Positions 43,189 through 52,138 of a stretch of DNA of 64,000 nt are shown here, one piece after another. Both the position numbers and the translations under genes were made by a program. Each line of letters opens with the position of its first letter. Position 1 is the stretch's first letter. The notes under the pieces were generated by a model. That model had not been told where the DNA came from. It did no database searches and was given only the letters and a program-made list of their open reading frames with translations. Source of the DNA: Frigoribacterium sp. VKM Ac-2836 (lineage in GTDB: Bacteria; Actinomycetota; Actinomycetes; Actinomycetales; Microbacteriaceae); NCBI RefSeq assembly GCF_013248995.1, contig NZ_JABRPK010000006.1:62001-126000 (forward strand), given 5' to 3'.

Positions 43189-44860
43189 TTAGTTGCCGCT
43201 GCTGTTCCAGGAGAAGCCGGTGATGGGGGTGCCGGTCTGGCCGTCGAGGGCTTTCTGGGTGATGTTCAGCGAGTAGTGGTGGTTCGGACCCCAGGTGCGG
43301 GTGAAGGACCAGTTGCCCTGGGCGTCGGCTTCGACCGTGCGGTAGACGGTCGTGCTCTTGGCGGAGCTGACGGTCACCCGCGCGTAGGGGGTGGCGGTGC
43401 CGGTGAAGGTGGCCGCTACTCCGTTGTCGTAGGTGTCACCGATCGCGGGGCTCGTCAGGACGAGGGGGGCGAAGACGGGTGCCATGACGGTGACCGTGGT
43501 GGTGCTGGTGGTCTTGTCGGGGTTGGTCTGGGTGACCTTGATGGCGTAGTCGTTCGAGGGCCCCCAGTTGCGGGCGGGGAGCGCCCAGGTGCCGTCGGCC
43601 GTGACCTTCGTCTGCCCCATGGGGACGTTCCAGTTGTTCTTCGCGTTCACGGCCTTGATGGTGGCGCCGGGGGTGCCGGTGCCGGTGAGGATGTTCTTGC
43701 CGGGACGGTAGGTGGCGCCGTCGCTGTGGCTGGTGACGGCGACCGGGACGTTGACGACGGCAGGCTTCAGGTGGACCGTCGTCCGCTGGGTCTGGGTGCC
43801 CTTGGTGGCGACGAAGGTGATGTCGTAGCCGGCGCCCGTGGGCCCGAGGTAGCGGTCGAAGGACCAGGTCGTGCCGAGACCGGTCTCGGCGCGACCCATC
43901 GGGGTGCCCCACTGGTTCGTGGCGGTGATGGTGGTGCCGGGGGCTGCGGTGCCGGTGAACGTGGTGGTGCCGACGGCGTAGGTGCTGTTGTTCTTGGGGC
44001 TCGACACCTGGAAGGCGAGGGTGCCGGCGTAGACGAGCTTCAGCGACACCGTCTGCGGGGCGCCGGTCGGGGGCGTGGCGACGAAGGTCAGGTCGTAGCC
44101 GGTCGTGGTGGGGCCGAGGTTGCGGTTGAAGGACCAGGTGCCGTCGGTCGCGGTCGTGGCGCCCATGACGGTGCCCCACTGGTTCGTGGCGCGGATCGTG
44201 GAGCCGACGGGGGCGGTGCCGCGGAACGTGGTCAGGCCCGGGGCGTAGGTCTGCCCGTTGACGTGGCTGGTGACGCTCAGGGGCTGCTCCACCGCGACCC
44301 GGGTGATCGTGTGGGTCACGGTCTGGACGTCGTCGCCGGCGGTCTGGGTGACGACGAGGGTGCTGACGCCCATTCCGAGGCCGCGGGTCGGGGTGATGGT
44401 CCATGTGCCGTCCTTGACGACGCCGGTCCCGATGACTTTCTTCGCGTTGTAGCCGATGGTGACGGTGGCGCCCTCTTGGCCGGTACCGCTGAAGGTGGGG
44501 CGGCTCGTGGTGACGGTGCTGCCGGCCGCAGGGCTCACGACCGTCGGTGCGACGATCACCGGGAGCTTTTCGTTGTCGGGGTTGAGGGTCACCGTGGAGC
44601 GGGTGGTGTTGTTGCCCTTGCCGCTCTGAGTCACTTCGAGGACGCGCTTGCGGTTGTTGACGTTCGTGGTCTTCAGGGTCCAGGCGCCGTTGGTGGGAAC
44701 GGTCGTGGCGCCGAGGATCGTCTCGGTGCCCTGCTCGCGGACGGTCACGGTCGCGCCGGCCTCGCCCGTGCCGGTCATCGTGACGGGACCGGTGTCGTGT
44801 GCGGCGCCGTCGACGGGGGACGTGATCGACACGGCCGGGCCGTAGGCGACGGCCAGGCTG
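43189..44860 (-). repeat. Duplicated block, copy 1 (C-terminal half of Ig-repeat gene 1)
   Basis: Aligns without gaps to 46124-47795 at a constant offset of 2935 bp. About 240 bp near 43795-44035 look identical by eye. Confidence 0.85.
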
Positions 44861-45897
44861 ATCTCACCGGCGGCCGTGCCGTCGATCTCTTGCTGGATCG
44901 TGACGGGGTGGTCCCCACCCGCGTTCGGGGCGGGGATCTCAGCCGTCCACGTGCTGTCGCCGCTCGCCGATGCTTCGGTGCGAGCGATCTCGGTGCCGGC
45001 CGCGTCACGAACCACGATCGTCGCCCCCGGTTCTGCCGTGCCGGACACGACGGCGTTCTGGGTGTGATCGGCGGGGAACGACACCGATGCCATGAGAGAG
45101 GCGACATCGAGCTTCGCATCGACGTAGATCGGTTCGGTCGTGGTGCCGTCTTTCCGCGCCTCGACCCGGAACAAGTTCGATCCGGGCTCGAGGCCGGTCA
45201 CTTTCGCCGACCAGTACCCCGTATCGTCGGCATACCCCGACGGCAAGTAGTTGACCAGGATGGTCGAGCCGGGCACGGCGTGTCCAGAGATGACAGCGCT
45301 GCGGGTCGAGGAGTCAACGGATTCGACATGAGCCGAGAAGGGAGCGGCGAGGGCAGTGATATTGAGTGCCCCTTGTGCAACGAAGCCGCCGCCGAATTCT
45401 GGTGCGCGACGAACCGTCAGCTGACCCCCGGTCAGTTTCGTTCCCGGCACGACCGTGGAGGCGACGCGAAGCCTGAACGCGAGGTAATAGCCCTCTGTGC
45501 CCCAATGCAAGTTGTCACCCGATGCGCTCGTTCCCCATGCCTGCAAGGACTTCTTGTCCGAGGCGATCCGGATGCGGCTCGTCCTCGCTTCATCGCGTGC
45601 GCCGGTCGAGCTGTCTCGGATCTCGGCATCTTCGATCGTGGTGCCGACGGGTGCCGTCAAGTAGCCGATCCCGTGCACGTCCGTCCCGCGGAACTTCATG
45701 GCGATCCAGGTGGAAACGGTGCCGACATAGACATTTGTCGGCGATGCCGCGCCCGGGGCTTGGGGCACGGTGATCGCGTTGGTACCATCGGCGGCTGGCG
45801 GGGTCGCAGCTGTCGCGGCTGGGCCGAAGGCGAGGCCCGTCACGATGGTGGCTGCGGCGAGCCCGAAGGCTCCAGTGGTCTTGAGGGTCTTCTTCAT
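43189..45897 (-). CDS. Large secreted Ig-like repeat protein 1
   Basis: A 902-residue protein. I start at ATG 45897: a signal peptide follows (MKKTLKTTGAF, a hydrophobic core, AATAA) and AAGGA lies about 10 nt upstream. Next is an N-terminal domain (about 35-190; STWIAMKFRG, then LTAPVGTTIEDAEIR), then Ig-like repeats of about 85-100 residues. Repeats share GTAxPGxTI, N-x-W-G-x-x-MG, DGTWSF and LGP. The end SWNSSGN has no LPXTG or membrane helix, so the protein is probably released or held non-covalently. Its C-terminal 560 residues nearly match the neighbouring paralogue. Adhesion or matrix function is inferred only. Confidence 0.8.
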   Translation of the reverse strand: MKKTLKTTGAFGLAAATIVTGLAFGPAATAATPPAADGTNAITVPQAPGAASPTNVYVGTVSTWIAMKFRGTDVHGIGYLTAPVGTTIEDAEIRDSSTGARDEARTSRIRIASDKKSLQAWGTSASGDNLHWGTEGYYLAFRLRVASTVVPGTKLTGGQLTVRRAPEFGGGFVAQGALNITALAAPFSAHVESVDSSTRSAVISGHAVPGSTILVNYLPSGYADDTGYWSAKVTGLEPGSNLFRVEARKDGTTTEPIYVDAKLDVASLMASVSFPADHTQNAVVSGTAEPGATIVVRDAAGTEIARTEASASGDSTWTAEIPAPNAGGDHPVTIQQEIDGTAAGEISLAVAYGPAVSITSPVDGAAHDTGPVTMTGTGEAGATVTVREQGTETILGATTVPTNGAWTLKTTNVNNRKRVLEVTQSGKGNNTTRSTVTLNPDNEKLPVIVAPTVVSPAAGSTVTTSRPTFSGTGQEGATVTIGYNAKKVIGTGVVKDGTWTITPTRGLGMGVSTLVVTQTAGDDVQTVTHTITRVAVEQPLSVTSHVNGQTYAPGLTTFRGTAPVGSTIRATNQWGTVMGATTATDGTWSFNRNLGPTTTGYDLTFVATPPTGAPQTVSLKLVYAGTLAFQVSSPKNNSTYAVGTTTFTGTAAPGTTITATNQWGTPMGRAETGLGTTWSFDRYLGPTGAGYDITFVATKGTQTQRTTVHLKPAVVNVPVAVTSHSDGATYRPGKNILTGTGTPGATIKAVNAKNNWNVPMGQTKVTADGTWALPARNWGPSNDYAIKVTQTNPDKTTSTTTVTVMAPVFAPLVLTSPAIGDTYDNGVAATFTGTATPYARVTVSSAKSTTVYRTVEADAQGNWSFTRTWGPNHHYSLNITQKALDGQTGTPITGFSWNSSGN

Positions 45898-46024
45898 GAA
45901 GTGATTGGTCCTTACAGGTGGGGCATGTGTCACGATGTTCATGCTCTGTGAAATACAATACATGAAATGTAGACGACACGGCCTGTGACTGCATCTCGCG
46001 CTGCCGCACCGTGTGTCGCTGGGT

Positions 46025-46066
46025 CGCCGAGCCCGGGCGTGCTGTGTGGTCGTCCCGGGCTCGGCG
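46025..46066 (-). terminator. Strong hairpin after Ig-repeat gene 2
   Basis: Perfect 13-bp stem CGCCGAGCCCGGG / CCCGGGCTCGGCG with a 16-nt loop, 57 bp past the stop. Its sequence matches the hairpin at 43131-43176. Confidence 0.7.
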
Positions 46067-46123
46067 GCGTTGTGATGGTGCGAGGCGTGACGTGACCGTG
46101 CTCGTCTCGACCGCCGGGTGGTG

Positions 46124-47795
46124 TCAGTTGCCGCTGCTGTTCCAGGCGAAGCCGGTGATGGGGGTGCCGGTCTGGCCGTCGAGCGCTTTCTGGGTGATGG
46201 TCAGCAGGTAGTCGTGGTCGGGGCCCCAGGTGCGGGTGAAGGACCAGTTGCCTTGGGCGTCTGCTTCGACCGTGCGGAAGGTGGTGTCGCTCGTGGCAGA
46301 GCTGACGGCTACGGTCGCGAAGGGGGTGGCGGTGCCGGTGAAGGTCGCCGCCACGTCGTTGTCGTAGGTGTCACCGACTGCGGGGCTCGTCAGGACGAGG
46401 GGAGCGAAGACGGGTGCTGTGACGTTGACCGTGGTGGTGCTCGTGGTCTTGTCGGGGTTGGTCTGGGTGACCTTGATGGCGTAGTCGTTCGACGGGCCCC
46501 AGTTGCGCTCGGGGAGCGCCCAGGTGCCGTCGGCGTCGACCTTCGTCTGCCCCATGGGGACGTTCCAGTTGTTCTTCGCGTTCACGGCCTTGACGGTGGC
46601 GCCGGGGGTGCCGGTGCCGGTGAGGATGTTCTTGCCGGGGCGGTAGGTGGCGCCGTCGGCGTGGCTGGTGACGGCGACCGGGACGTTGGTGAGGGCGGAG
46701 TTCAGGTGCAGCGTCGTCCGCTGGGTCTGGGTGCCCTTGGTGGCGACGAAGGTGATGTCGTAGCCGGCGCCCGTGGGCCCGAGGTAGCGGTCGAAGGACC
46801 AGGTCGTGCCGAGACCGGTCTCGGCGCGACCCATCGGGGTGCCCCACTGGTTCGTGGCGGTGATGGTGGTGCCGGGGGCTGCGGTGCCGGTGAACGTGGT
46901 GGTGCCGACGGCGTAGGTGCTGTTGTTCTTGGGGCTCGACACCTGGAAGGCGAGGGTGCCGGCGTAGATGAGCTTCAGCGACACCGTCTGCGGGGCGCCG
47001 GTCGGGGGCGTGGCGACGAAGGTGATGTCGTAACCGGTCGTGGTCGGGCCGAGGTTGCGGACGAAGGACCAGGTGCCGTCGGTCGCGGTCGTGGCGCCCA
47101 TGACGGTGCCCCATTGGTTCGTGGCGCGGATCGTGGAGCCGACGGGGGCGGTGCCGCGGAACGTGGTCTTGCCGGGGATGTAGGTCTGCTCGCTGGCGTG
47201 GCTGGTGACGCGCAGGGGCTGCTCGGCGGCGACCCGGGTGATCGTGTGGGTCACGGTCTGGACGTCGTCGCCGGCGGTCTGGGTGACGACGAGGGTGCTG
47301 ACGCCCATGCCGAGGCCGCGGGTCGGGGCGATGGTCCATTTCCCGTCCTCGACGACACCGGTTCCGATGATGCTCTTCGCGTTGTAGCCGATCGTGACGA
47401 CGGCGCCCTCTTGGCCGGTACCGCTGAACGTGGGGCGGCTCGTGGTGACGGTGCTGCCGGCCGCAGGGCTCACGACCGTCGGTGCGACGATCACCGGGAG
47501 CTTTTCGTTGTCGGGGTTCAGGGTCACCGTGGAGCGGGTGGTGTTGTTGCCCTTGCCGCTCTGAGTCACTTCGAGGACGTGCTTGTAGTCGTCGAGGGTC
47601 GTGGTCTTCAGCGTCCAGGTGCCACCTGCCGAGGCGGTCGTGGCACCGAGGATCGCCTCGGTGCCCTGCTCGCGGACGGTCACGGTCGCGCCGGCCTCGC
47701 CCGTGCCACTCATCGTGACGAGACCGCCGTCGTGGGCGGCACCGTCGACGGGGGACGTGATCGACACGGCCGGGCCGTAGGCGACGGTCAGGCTG
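46124..47795 (-). repeat. Duplicated block, copy 2 (C-terminal half of Ig-repeat gene 2)
   Basis: Partner of 43189-44860, with the same length and no net gap between the copies. Confidence 0.85.
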
Positions 47796-48997
47796 AGGTT
47801 GCCGTTCGGCTCGCCGTCGACTTCCTGGTGGGCAGTCAGGGTGTACTTGCCGCCGACACCGGGCGCGGTGACGGGGGTCGACCACGTGCCGTCCGTGGCG
47901 GTTGTGGTCCGGGCGACCTCGTGGCCCGAGGTATTCGTGAGGACGACTTGCGAACCCGCCTGGGCGGTGCCCGACGCGATGACCTCCGCGTCGATCTCAG
48001 CGGGCATCGAAACCGTACCGCCGAGAGGCGCGACACGGAGGTCGACGTTGATCACGGCCGAGTCGGTCTTGAGGCCGTTCGCGAACTGCTCGACGGTCAC
48101 CGGGTTCGAGCCCAGGGTGAGGCCGCCGACGGTCGCCGTCCAGACGCCGTCGTCGCCGACCAGGGTCTCCGTCTTGCCGTTGAGCACGATCAACGAACCG
48201 GGGTCTCCCTGGCCGGTCAGTTGCGACGAACGGCCGGGGATGTCGATGGTGGTCGGGGTGGCGGACATGCCGGCCGTGAAGACGGGGACGTCGGTACGGT
48301 CCTGCGTGATCCCGAGAACTCCGACGATGGTCAGGTCGCCGCCGCTCAGTTCGGACTGAGGCGGTGCCGTCGGCGAGACGCGCAGTTTCACCTTCAGGTA
48401 GAGCCCGTTCGATCCCCAGAAGAGAGACGTGGGGGCGAGCCACTCCCGCGATTTGATCGTGGCGGTCCTGCCGTTGTTCGCGATGCGGACGGAGTCCTCG
48501 AGGACGTCGTTCTTGTTCCAGCGCGCTTCGATGGCTTCGATGGTCGTGCCCTCTGGCGCGGTGAACGATCCGTAGCCAAGCAGGGTGGGATACGTCAACT
48601 TGACGTCGATCCAGTCGGAGACGTCACCCGGGCGGGTCGGGCTCCCGGTGATGGCCGCACTGTTCGTGTACGTCGTCGTGGCAGCTCTCGAGTTCGGGGC
48701 CGTCGGTGTGAGAGGCGCCTCGGCAGGCGCAGGCGCAGTCGCAGGTGTCGGCGAGGCGGGTGCCTCGGAGGGGTCGCGCTCGTCGGAATCGTCGTCGGCC
48801 CTCTGCTCGGCCGGGGCCTCTTCGAGGGGGCCTCGCTCGGTGGTGTCGTCGGCGGGGGTCGGTGTGGCGGGTGCCTCGGTGGACACGGATGCCGGGGCGG
48901 GTGCGGCCATGCTGGGGGAGCTGGTGGCCACGGTGCCGAGCGCTGCCGCTGCGGCGATGACGCCGAACGCGGATGCGCGGAACGAAGTGTTCTTCAC
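46124..48997 (-). CDS. Large secreted Ig-like repeat protein 2
   Basis: A 957-residue paralogue of the neighbouring protein. GTG 48997 has AAGGA 6 nt upstream and opens a signal peptide (basic start, Ala-rich core, ending SPSMAA). A Pro/Ala/Thr/Glu-rich linker (about 35-105) is unique to this copy. The N-terminal domain (DWIDVKLTYP, FTAPEGTTIEAIEAR) is a diverged relative of that in copy 1, while the C-terminal 560 residues are nearly the same. It ends AWNSSGN with no sorting signal. Divergent from clpB. Function unknown; surface exposure is inferred. Confidence 0.8.
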   Translation of the reverse strand: MKNTSFRASAFGVIAAAAALGTVATSSPSMAAPAPASVSTEAPATPTPADDTTERGPLEEAPAEQRADDDSDERDPSEAPASPTPATAPAPAEAPLTPTAPNSRAATTTYTNSAAITGSPTRPGDVSDWIDVKLTYPTLLGYGSFTAPEGTTIEAIEARWNKNDVLEDSVRIANNGRTATIKSREWLAPTSLFWGSNGLYLKVKLRVSPTAPPQSELSGGDLTIVGVLGITQDRTDVPVFTAGMSATPTTIDIPGRSSQLTGQGDPGSLIVLNGKTETLVGDDGVWTATVGGLTLGSNPVTVEQFANGLKTDSAVINVDLRVAPLGGTVSMPAEIDAEVIASGTAQAGSQVVLTNTSGHEVARTTTATDGTWSTPVTAPGVGGKYTLTAHQEVDGEPNGNLSLTVAYGPAVSITSPVDGAAHDGGLVTMSGTGEAGATVTVREQGTEAILGATTASAGGTWTLKTTTLDDYKHVLEVTQSGKGNNTTRSTVTLNPDNEKLPVIVAPTVVSPAAGSTVTTSRPTFSGTGQEGAVVTIGYNAKSIIGTGVVEDGKWTIAPTRGLGMGVSTLVVTQTAGDDVQTVTHTITRVAAEQPLRVTSHASEQTYIPGKTTFRGTAPVGSTIRATNQWGTVMGATTATDGTWSFVRNLGPTTTGYDITFVATPPTGAPQTVSLKLIYAGTLAFQVSSPKNNSTYAVGTTTFTGTAAPGTTITATNQWGTPMGRAETGLGTTWSFDRYLGPTGAGYDITFVATKGTQTQRTTLHLNSALTNVPVAVTSHADGATYRPGKNILTGTGTPGATVKAVNAKNNWNVPMGQTKVDADGTWALPERNWGPSNDYAIKVTQTNPDKTTSTTTVNVTAPVFAPLVLTSPAVGDTYDNDVAATFTGTATPFATVAVSSATSDTTFRTVEADAQGNWSFTRTWGPDHDYLLTITQKALDGQTGTPITGFAWNSSGN

Positions 48998-49161
48998 GGG
49001 GTTCCTTACTGACTGGATGACGGTGGTGTGACGGGCTGGCGAGAACACGCGGCCCTGTGCTCCTCGGTTAGGAGTGCACTCAATATACTAACGTTCCAGA
49101 TGTCGGCTGCACGGTTGTTTCGTGATGCCGGGCCGGACGAGCTTGACGGCGCCGCGTTCTC

Positions 49162-49189
49162 TTGCGCTGCAGGGCTCTCGGGCTAAACT
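49162..49189 (+). promoter_or_regulatory. clpB promoter
   Basis: -35 TTGCGC (49162-49167), a 16-bp spacer and -10 TAAACT (49184-49189), with a HAIR box starting at 49188. Confidence 0.55.
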
Positions 49190-49208
49190 TGAGTCAGCTC
49201 CACTCAGG
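49188..49208. promoter_or_regulatory. HAIR box 3 (HspR operator) at clpB
   Basis: CTTGAGT, a 7-nt spacer, then ACTCAGG, one base from the HAIR consensus. It overlaps the -10, so clpB should belong to the HspR regulon. Confidence 0.85.
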
Positions 49209-49227
49209 TTTCGAGAAAGGCACATCC

Positions 49228-51420
49228 ATGGCGAACATGCAGGGCGCACCCGCCTCCACCGAGAAGCAGAAGAGTGCGCTCGAGAAGTACGGCGTCGACC
49301 TGACCGCCATCGCCCGCAGTGGCAAGCTCGACCCCGTGATCGGCCGCGATGCCGAGATCCGTCGCATCAGCCAGGTGCTCACCCGCCGCACCAAGAACAA
49401 TCCCGTCCTGATCGGCGAACCGGGCGTCGGCAAGACCGCCGTCGTCGAAGGTCTGGCCCAGCGCATCGTCGAGGGCGACGTCGCCGACAGCCTGAAGGAC
49501 AAGCGGCTGATCAGCCTCGACCTAGCCGCCCTCGTCGCCGGCGCGAAGTACCGTGGCGAGTTCGAGGAGCGTCTCAAGGACGTCCTCGGAGAGATCACCA
49601 AGAGCGACGGCCAGGTGATCACCTTCATCGACGAGTTGCACACCTTGATGGGTGCTGGTGGCGGTGAGGGCTCGGTGGCCGCGTCGAACATGCTCAAACC
49701 CATGCTCGCTCGCGGCGAGCTCCGTCTGATCGGTGCCACCACCCTGGACGAGTACCGCCAGTACATCGAGAAGGACGCCGCCCTCGAGCGCCGCTTCCAG
49801 CAGGTCTACGTCGGTGAGCCCACCGTCGAGGACACCGTCGCCATCCTCCGTGGGCTCAAAGAGCGGTACGAGGCGCACCACGGCGTCACCATCACCGACG
49901 GCGCTCTCGTGGCGGCCGCGTCGTTGTCCAACCGATACATCCCCAGCCGTCAATTGCCCGACAAGGCCATCGACCTCGTCGACGAGGCGGGCTCACGCCT
50001 CAAGATGGAGATCGACTCCTCACCCGTCGAACTCGATCAGCTCTACCGAGGCCTCGTCCGCCTGCAGATCGAAGAACTCGCTCTCAAGAAAGAGAAGGAC
50101 GACGCGTCGCAGGCCCGCCTCGCCACCCTGCGCGAGGCCATCGCCCAGCAACAGGCCGCGTACGACGACCTGAACGCCCGCTGGCAAGCCGAGAAGGCTG
50201 CGTTGCAGGGTGTCGGCACGCTCCGCAGCGACCTCAACGAGGCCCGCATCGATGCCGACCGCGCCCTCCGCGAGGGGCGCTACGAGGACGCCGCCCGCAT
50301 CAGCTACGAACGCATCCCCGACATCGAGAAGCGCCTCGCCGATGCCGAGTCCTTCGAGAAATCGGGTGACCGGCTGGTGAGTGACGCCGTCACCGACGGT
50401 GACATCGCCGAGGTCGTCGCCGCCTGGACCGGCATCCCCGTCGGCCGCCTGCTCAGCGGCGAGACCGAGAAGCTGCTGCATCTCGAGAGCGAACTAGGGA
50501 GGCGCCTCATCGGTCAGAAGGCGGCCGTCCAGGCCGTCAGTGAAGCGGTCCGACGCACCCGCGCCGGCATCAGCGATCCCGATCGGCCCACCGGCTCGTT
50601 CCTCTTCCTCGGGCCCACCGGAGTCGGCAAGACCGAGCTCGCCAAGGCCCTCGCCGACTTCCTCTTCGACGACGAGAAGGCCCTCGTCCGCATCGACATG
50701 AGCGAGTACGGCGAAAAGCACAGCGTGTCCCGGCTCGTGGGCGCGCCTCCTGGCTACGTCGGCTACGAGGCCGGCGGCCAGCTGACCGAGGCCGTTCGCC
50801 GTCGCCCCTACAGCGTGGTGCTCATGGACGAGGTCGAGAAGGCCCATCCCGAGGTCTTCGACGTGCTGCTCCAGGTGCTCGACGACGGGCGACTGACCGA
50901 CGGCCAGGGGCGCACCGTCGACTTCCGCAACACGATCCTCGTGCTGACCTCGAACCTCGGCTCGCAGGTCATCACCGATCCGGGCCTGAGCGACCCCGAG
51001 AAAGAAGAGCTCGTGCAGGGGCTCGTGCGCCAGGCGTTCAAGCCCGAGTTCGTCAATCGGCTCGACGACATCGTGGTTTTCTCGACCCTGAGCACCGACG
51101 ACCTCGGTCAGATCGTGTCGCTCTACGTCGACCGCCTCGGCCGTCGTCTGACCGATCGCCGTCTCGCCCTCGCCGTCACCCCCGACGCCCGCGCCTGGCT
51201 CGCCGAGCGGGGCTACGATCCGATCTACGGCGCCCGACCGCTTCGCCGCCTCATGCAGCGGCAGATCGACGACAAGCTCGCCATGGCCCTCCTCGGCGGC
51301 GACATCGTCGACGGGGACACCGTGCGGGTCGACGTGGCCGACGGCGGCGAGGGCCTGAGCGTCGCGAAGTACGAGGTGGCCGACCCCACGCGGGACGACC
51401 TCGACGACCTGCCCGCGTAG
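49228..51420 (+). CDS. clpB: ClpB-type AAA+ disaggregase lacking the N-domain
   Basis: A 730-residue protein with both AAA+ modules. Walker A motifs are GEPGVGKT (63-70) and GPTGVGKT (462-469); Walker B is in TFIDELH and VLMDEVE. The middle coiled-coil region (about 320-430) is present ([20 protein letters not shown]) but seems short. Usual ClpB has about 850 residues; the missing part is the N-terminal Clp_N domain. It opens [20 protein letters not shown] and goes straight into AAA-1. The HAIR box and promoter sit just upstream, so the N-domain was not overlooked. No ClpP-binding loop is evident. Confidence 0.92.
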   Translation: MANMQGAPASTEKQKSALEKYGVDLTAIARSGKLDPVIGRDAEIRRISQVLTRRTKNNPVLIGEPGVGKTAVVEGLAQRIVEGDVADSLKDKRLISLDLAALVAGAKYRGEFEERLKDVLGEITKSDGQVITFIDELHTLMGAGGGEGSVAASNMLKPMLARGELRLIGATTLDEYRQYIEKDAALERRFQQVYVGEPTVEDTVAILRGLKERYEAHHGVTITDGALVAAASLSNRYIPSRQLPDKAIDLVDEAGSRLKMEIDSSPVELDQLYRGLVRLQIEELALKKEKDDASQARLATLREAIAQQQAAYDDLNARWQAEKAALQGVGTLRSDLNEARIDADRALREGRYEDAARISYERIPDIEKRLADAESFEKSGDRLVSDAVTDGDIAEVVAAWTGIPVGRLLSGETEKLLHLESELGRRLIGQKAAVQAVSEAVRRTRAGISDPDRPTGSFLFLGPTGVGKTELAKALADFLFDDEKALVRIDMSEYGEKHSVSRLVGAPPGYVGYEAGGQLTEAVRRRPYSVVLMDEVEKAHPEVFDVLLQVLDDGRLTDGQGRTVDFRNTILVLTSNLGSQVITDPGLSDPEKEELVQGLVRQAFKPEFVNRLDDIVVFSTLSTDDLGQIVSLYVDRLGRRLTDRRLALAVTPDARAWLAERGYDPIYGARPLRRLMQRQIDDKLAMALLGGDIVDGDTVRVDVADGGEGLSVAKYEVADPTRDDLDDLPA

Positions 51421-51502
51421 GGGCCGTGCGATCCACCGTCGAGAAACGCCGCGTGACGACTCTCGGGTCGTCCGGGATGCGCCCTGCGGGCAGACTGGGG
51501 CC

Positions 51503-52126
51503 ATGCGCACCTGGGTGAAGATCTGCGGCCTGTCCACGCCCGAGACCGTCGACGCGGCCGTCGAGGCCGGGGCCGACGCCGTGGGGTTCGTCTTCGCCCT
51601 GGGCAGTCCGCGGACGATCGACCCCGCGACCGCACGCGAGCTGGCAGCCCGCGTGCCGGAGGGCATCGAGACCGTCGGCGTGTTCCGCGGCCAGGGCATC
51701 GGGACGGTGCTCGAGCTGGCCCGCGCCTCCTCGCTGTCGGCCGTGCAGCTGCACGGCGACGAGACCCCTGCCGACGTGGCCACCGCCCATGCGGCGGGCT
51801 TCCGGGTCATCCGCGCCGTGAGCGCCGCCGCCTACGCGGCCGAACCCGAGGAGGCGCGTGTCGCCTACCGCGAGGACGCCCTGCTCCTCGATGCGGTCGA
51901 CCCGGGTGCCGGTGCCGTCTTCGACGCCGGGCCGCTGTACGCCAGGCCACCGAGCCGGCAGTGGTTGCTTGCCGGGGGGCTCACGCCCGACACCGTGGCC
52001 GGCTTGCTCGAGGGGTTGAAGACGATCGGCGCGGTGGGAGTCGACGTCAGCTCGGGAGTCGAGTCGAGCCGCGGCGTGAAGAGCGTCGACCTGATCCGTG
52101 CGTTCGTCGAGGCCGCCCGAGGCTGA
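51503..52126 (+). CDS. trpF: Phosphoribosylanthranilate isomerase
   Basis: A 207-residue TIM-barrel enzyme of tryptophan synthesis. It opens WVKICGLSTPETVDAAVEAG, the TrpF signature with catalytic Cys, and continues ADAVGFVFALGSPRTI, VQLHGDE, LLAGGLTPDTVAGLLE and GVDVSSGVESSRGVKS. The acid Asp is in LLLDAVDPG. It is not in a trp operon here. ATG 51503 lies 6 nt after CAGACT, a probable leaderless start. Two AGGAGGCGCG words lie inside the gene. Confidence 0.95.
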   Translation: MRTWVKICGLSTPETVDAAVEAGADAVGFVFALGSPRTIDPATARELAARVPEGIETVGVFRGQGIGTVLELARASSLSAVQLHGDETPADVATAHAAGFRVIRAVSAAAYAAEPEEARVAYREDALLLDAVDPGAGAVFDAGPLYARPPSRQWLLAGGLTPDTVAGLLEGLKTIGAVGVDVSSGVESSRGVKSVDLIRAFVEAARG

Positions 52127-52138
52127 GCGAACCGGACC

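Noticed and set aside
41788-45951. 1387-codon plus-strand open frame over the DUF3060-like pair and Ig-repeat gene 1
   Set aside because: The minus-strand proteins have signal peptides and repeat structure; the plus-strand product is low-complexity Gly/Val/Asp/Arg text typical of a shadow frame.
46118-49012. 964-codon plus-strand open frame over Ig-repeat gene 2
   Set aside because: Same reason; the minus strand has the signal peptide, ribosome site and homology to copy 1.
49162-49227. 22-residue upstream extension of clpB
   Set aside because: It would cover the promoter and HAIR box, and the extra residues have no similarity to the Clp N-domain.
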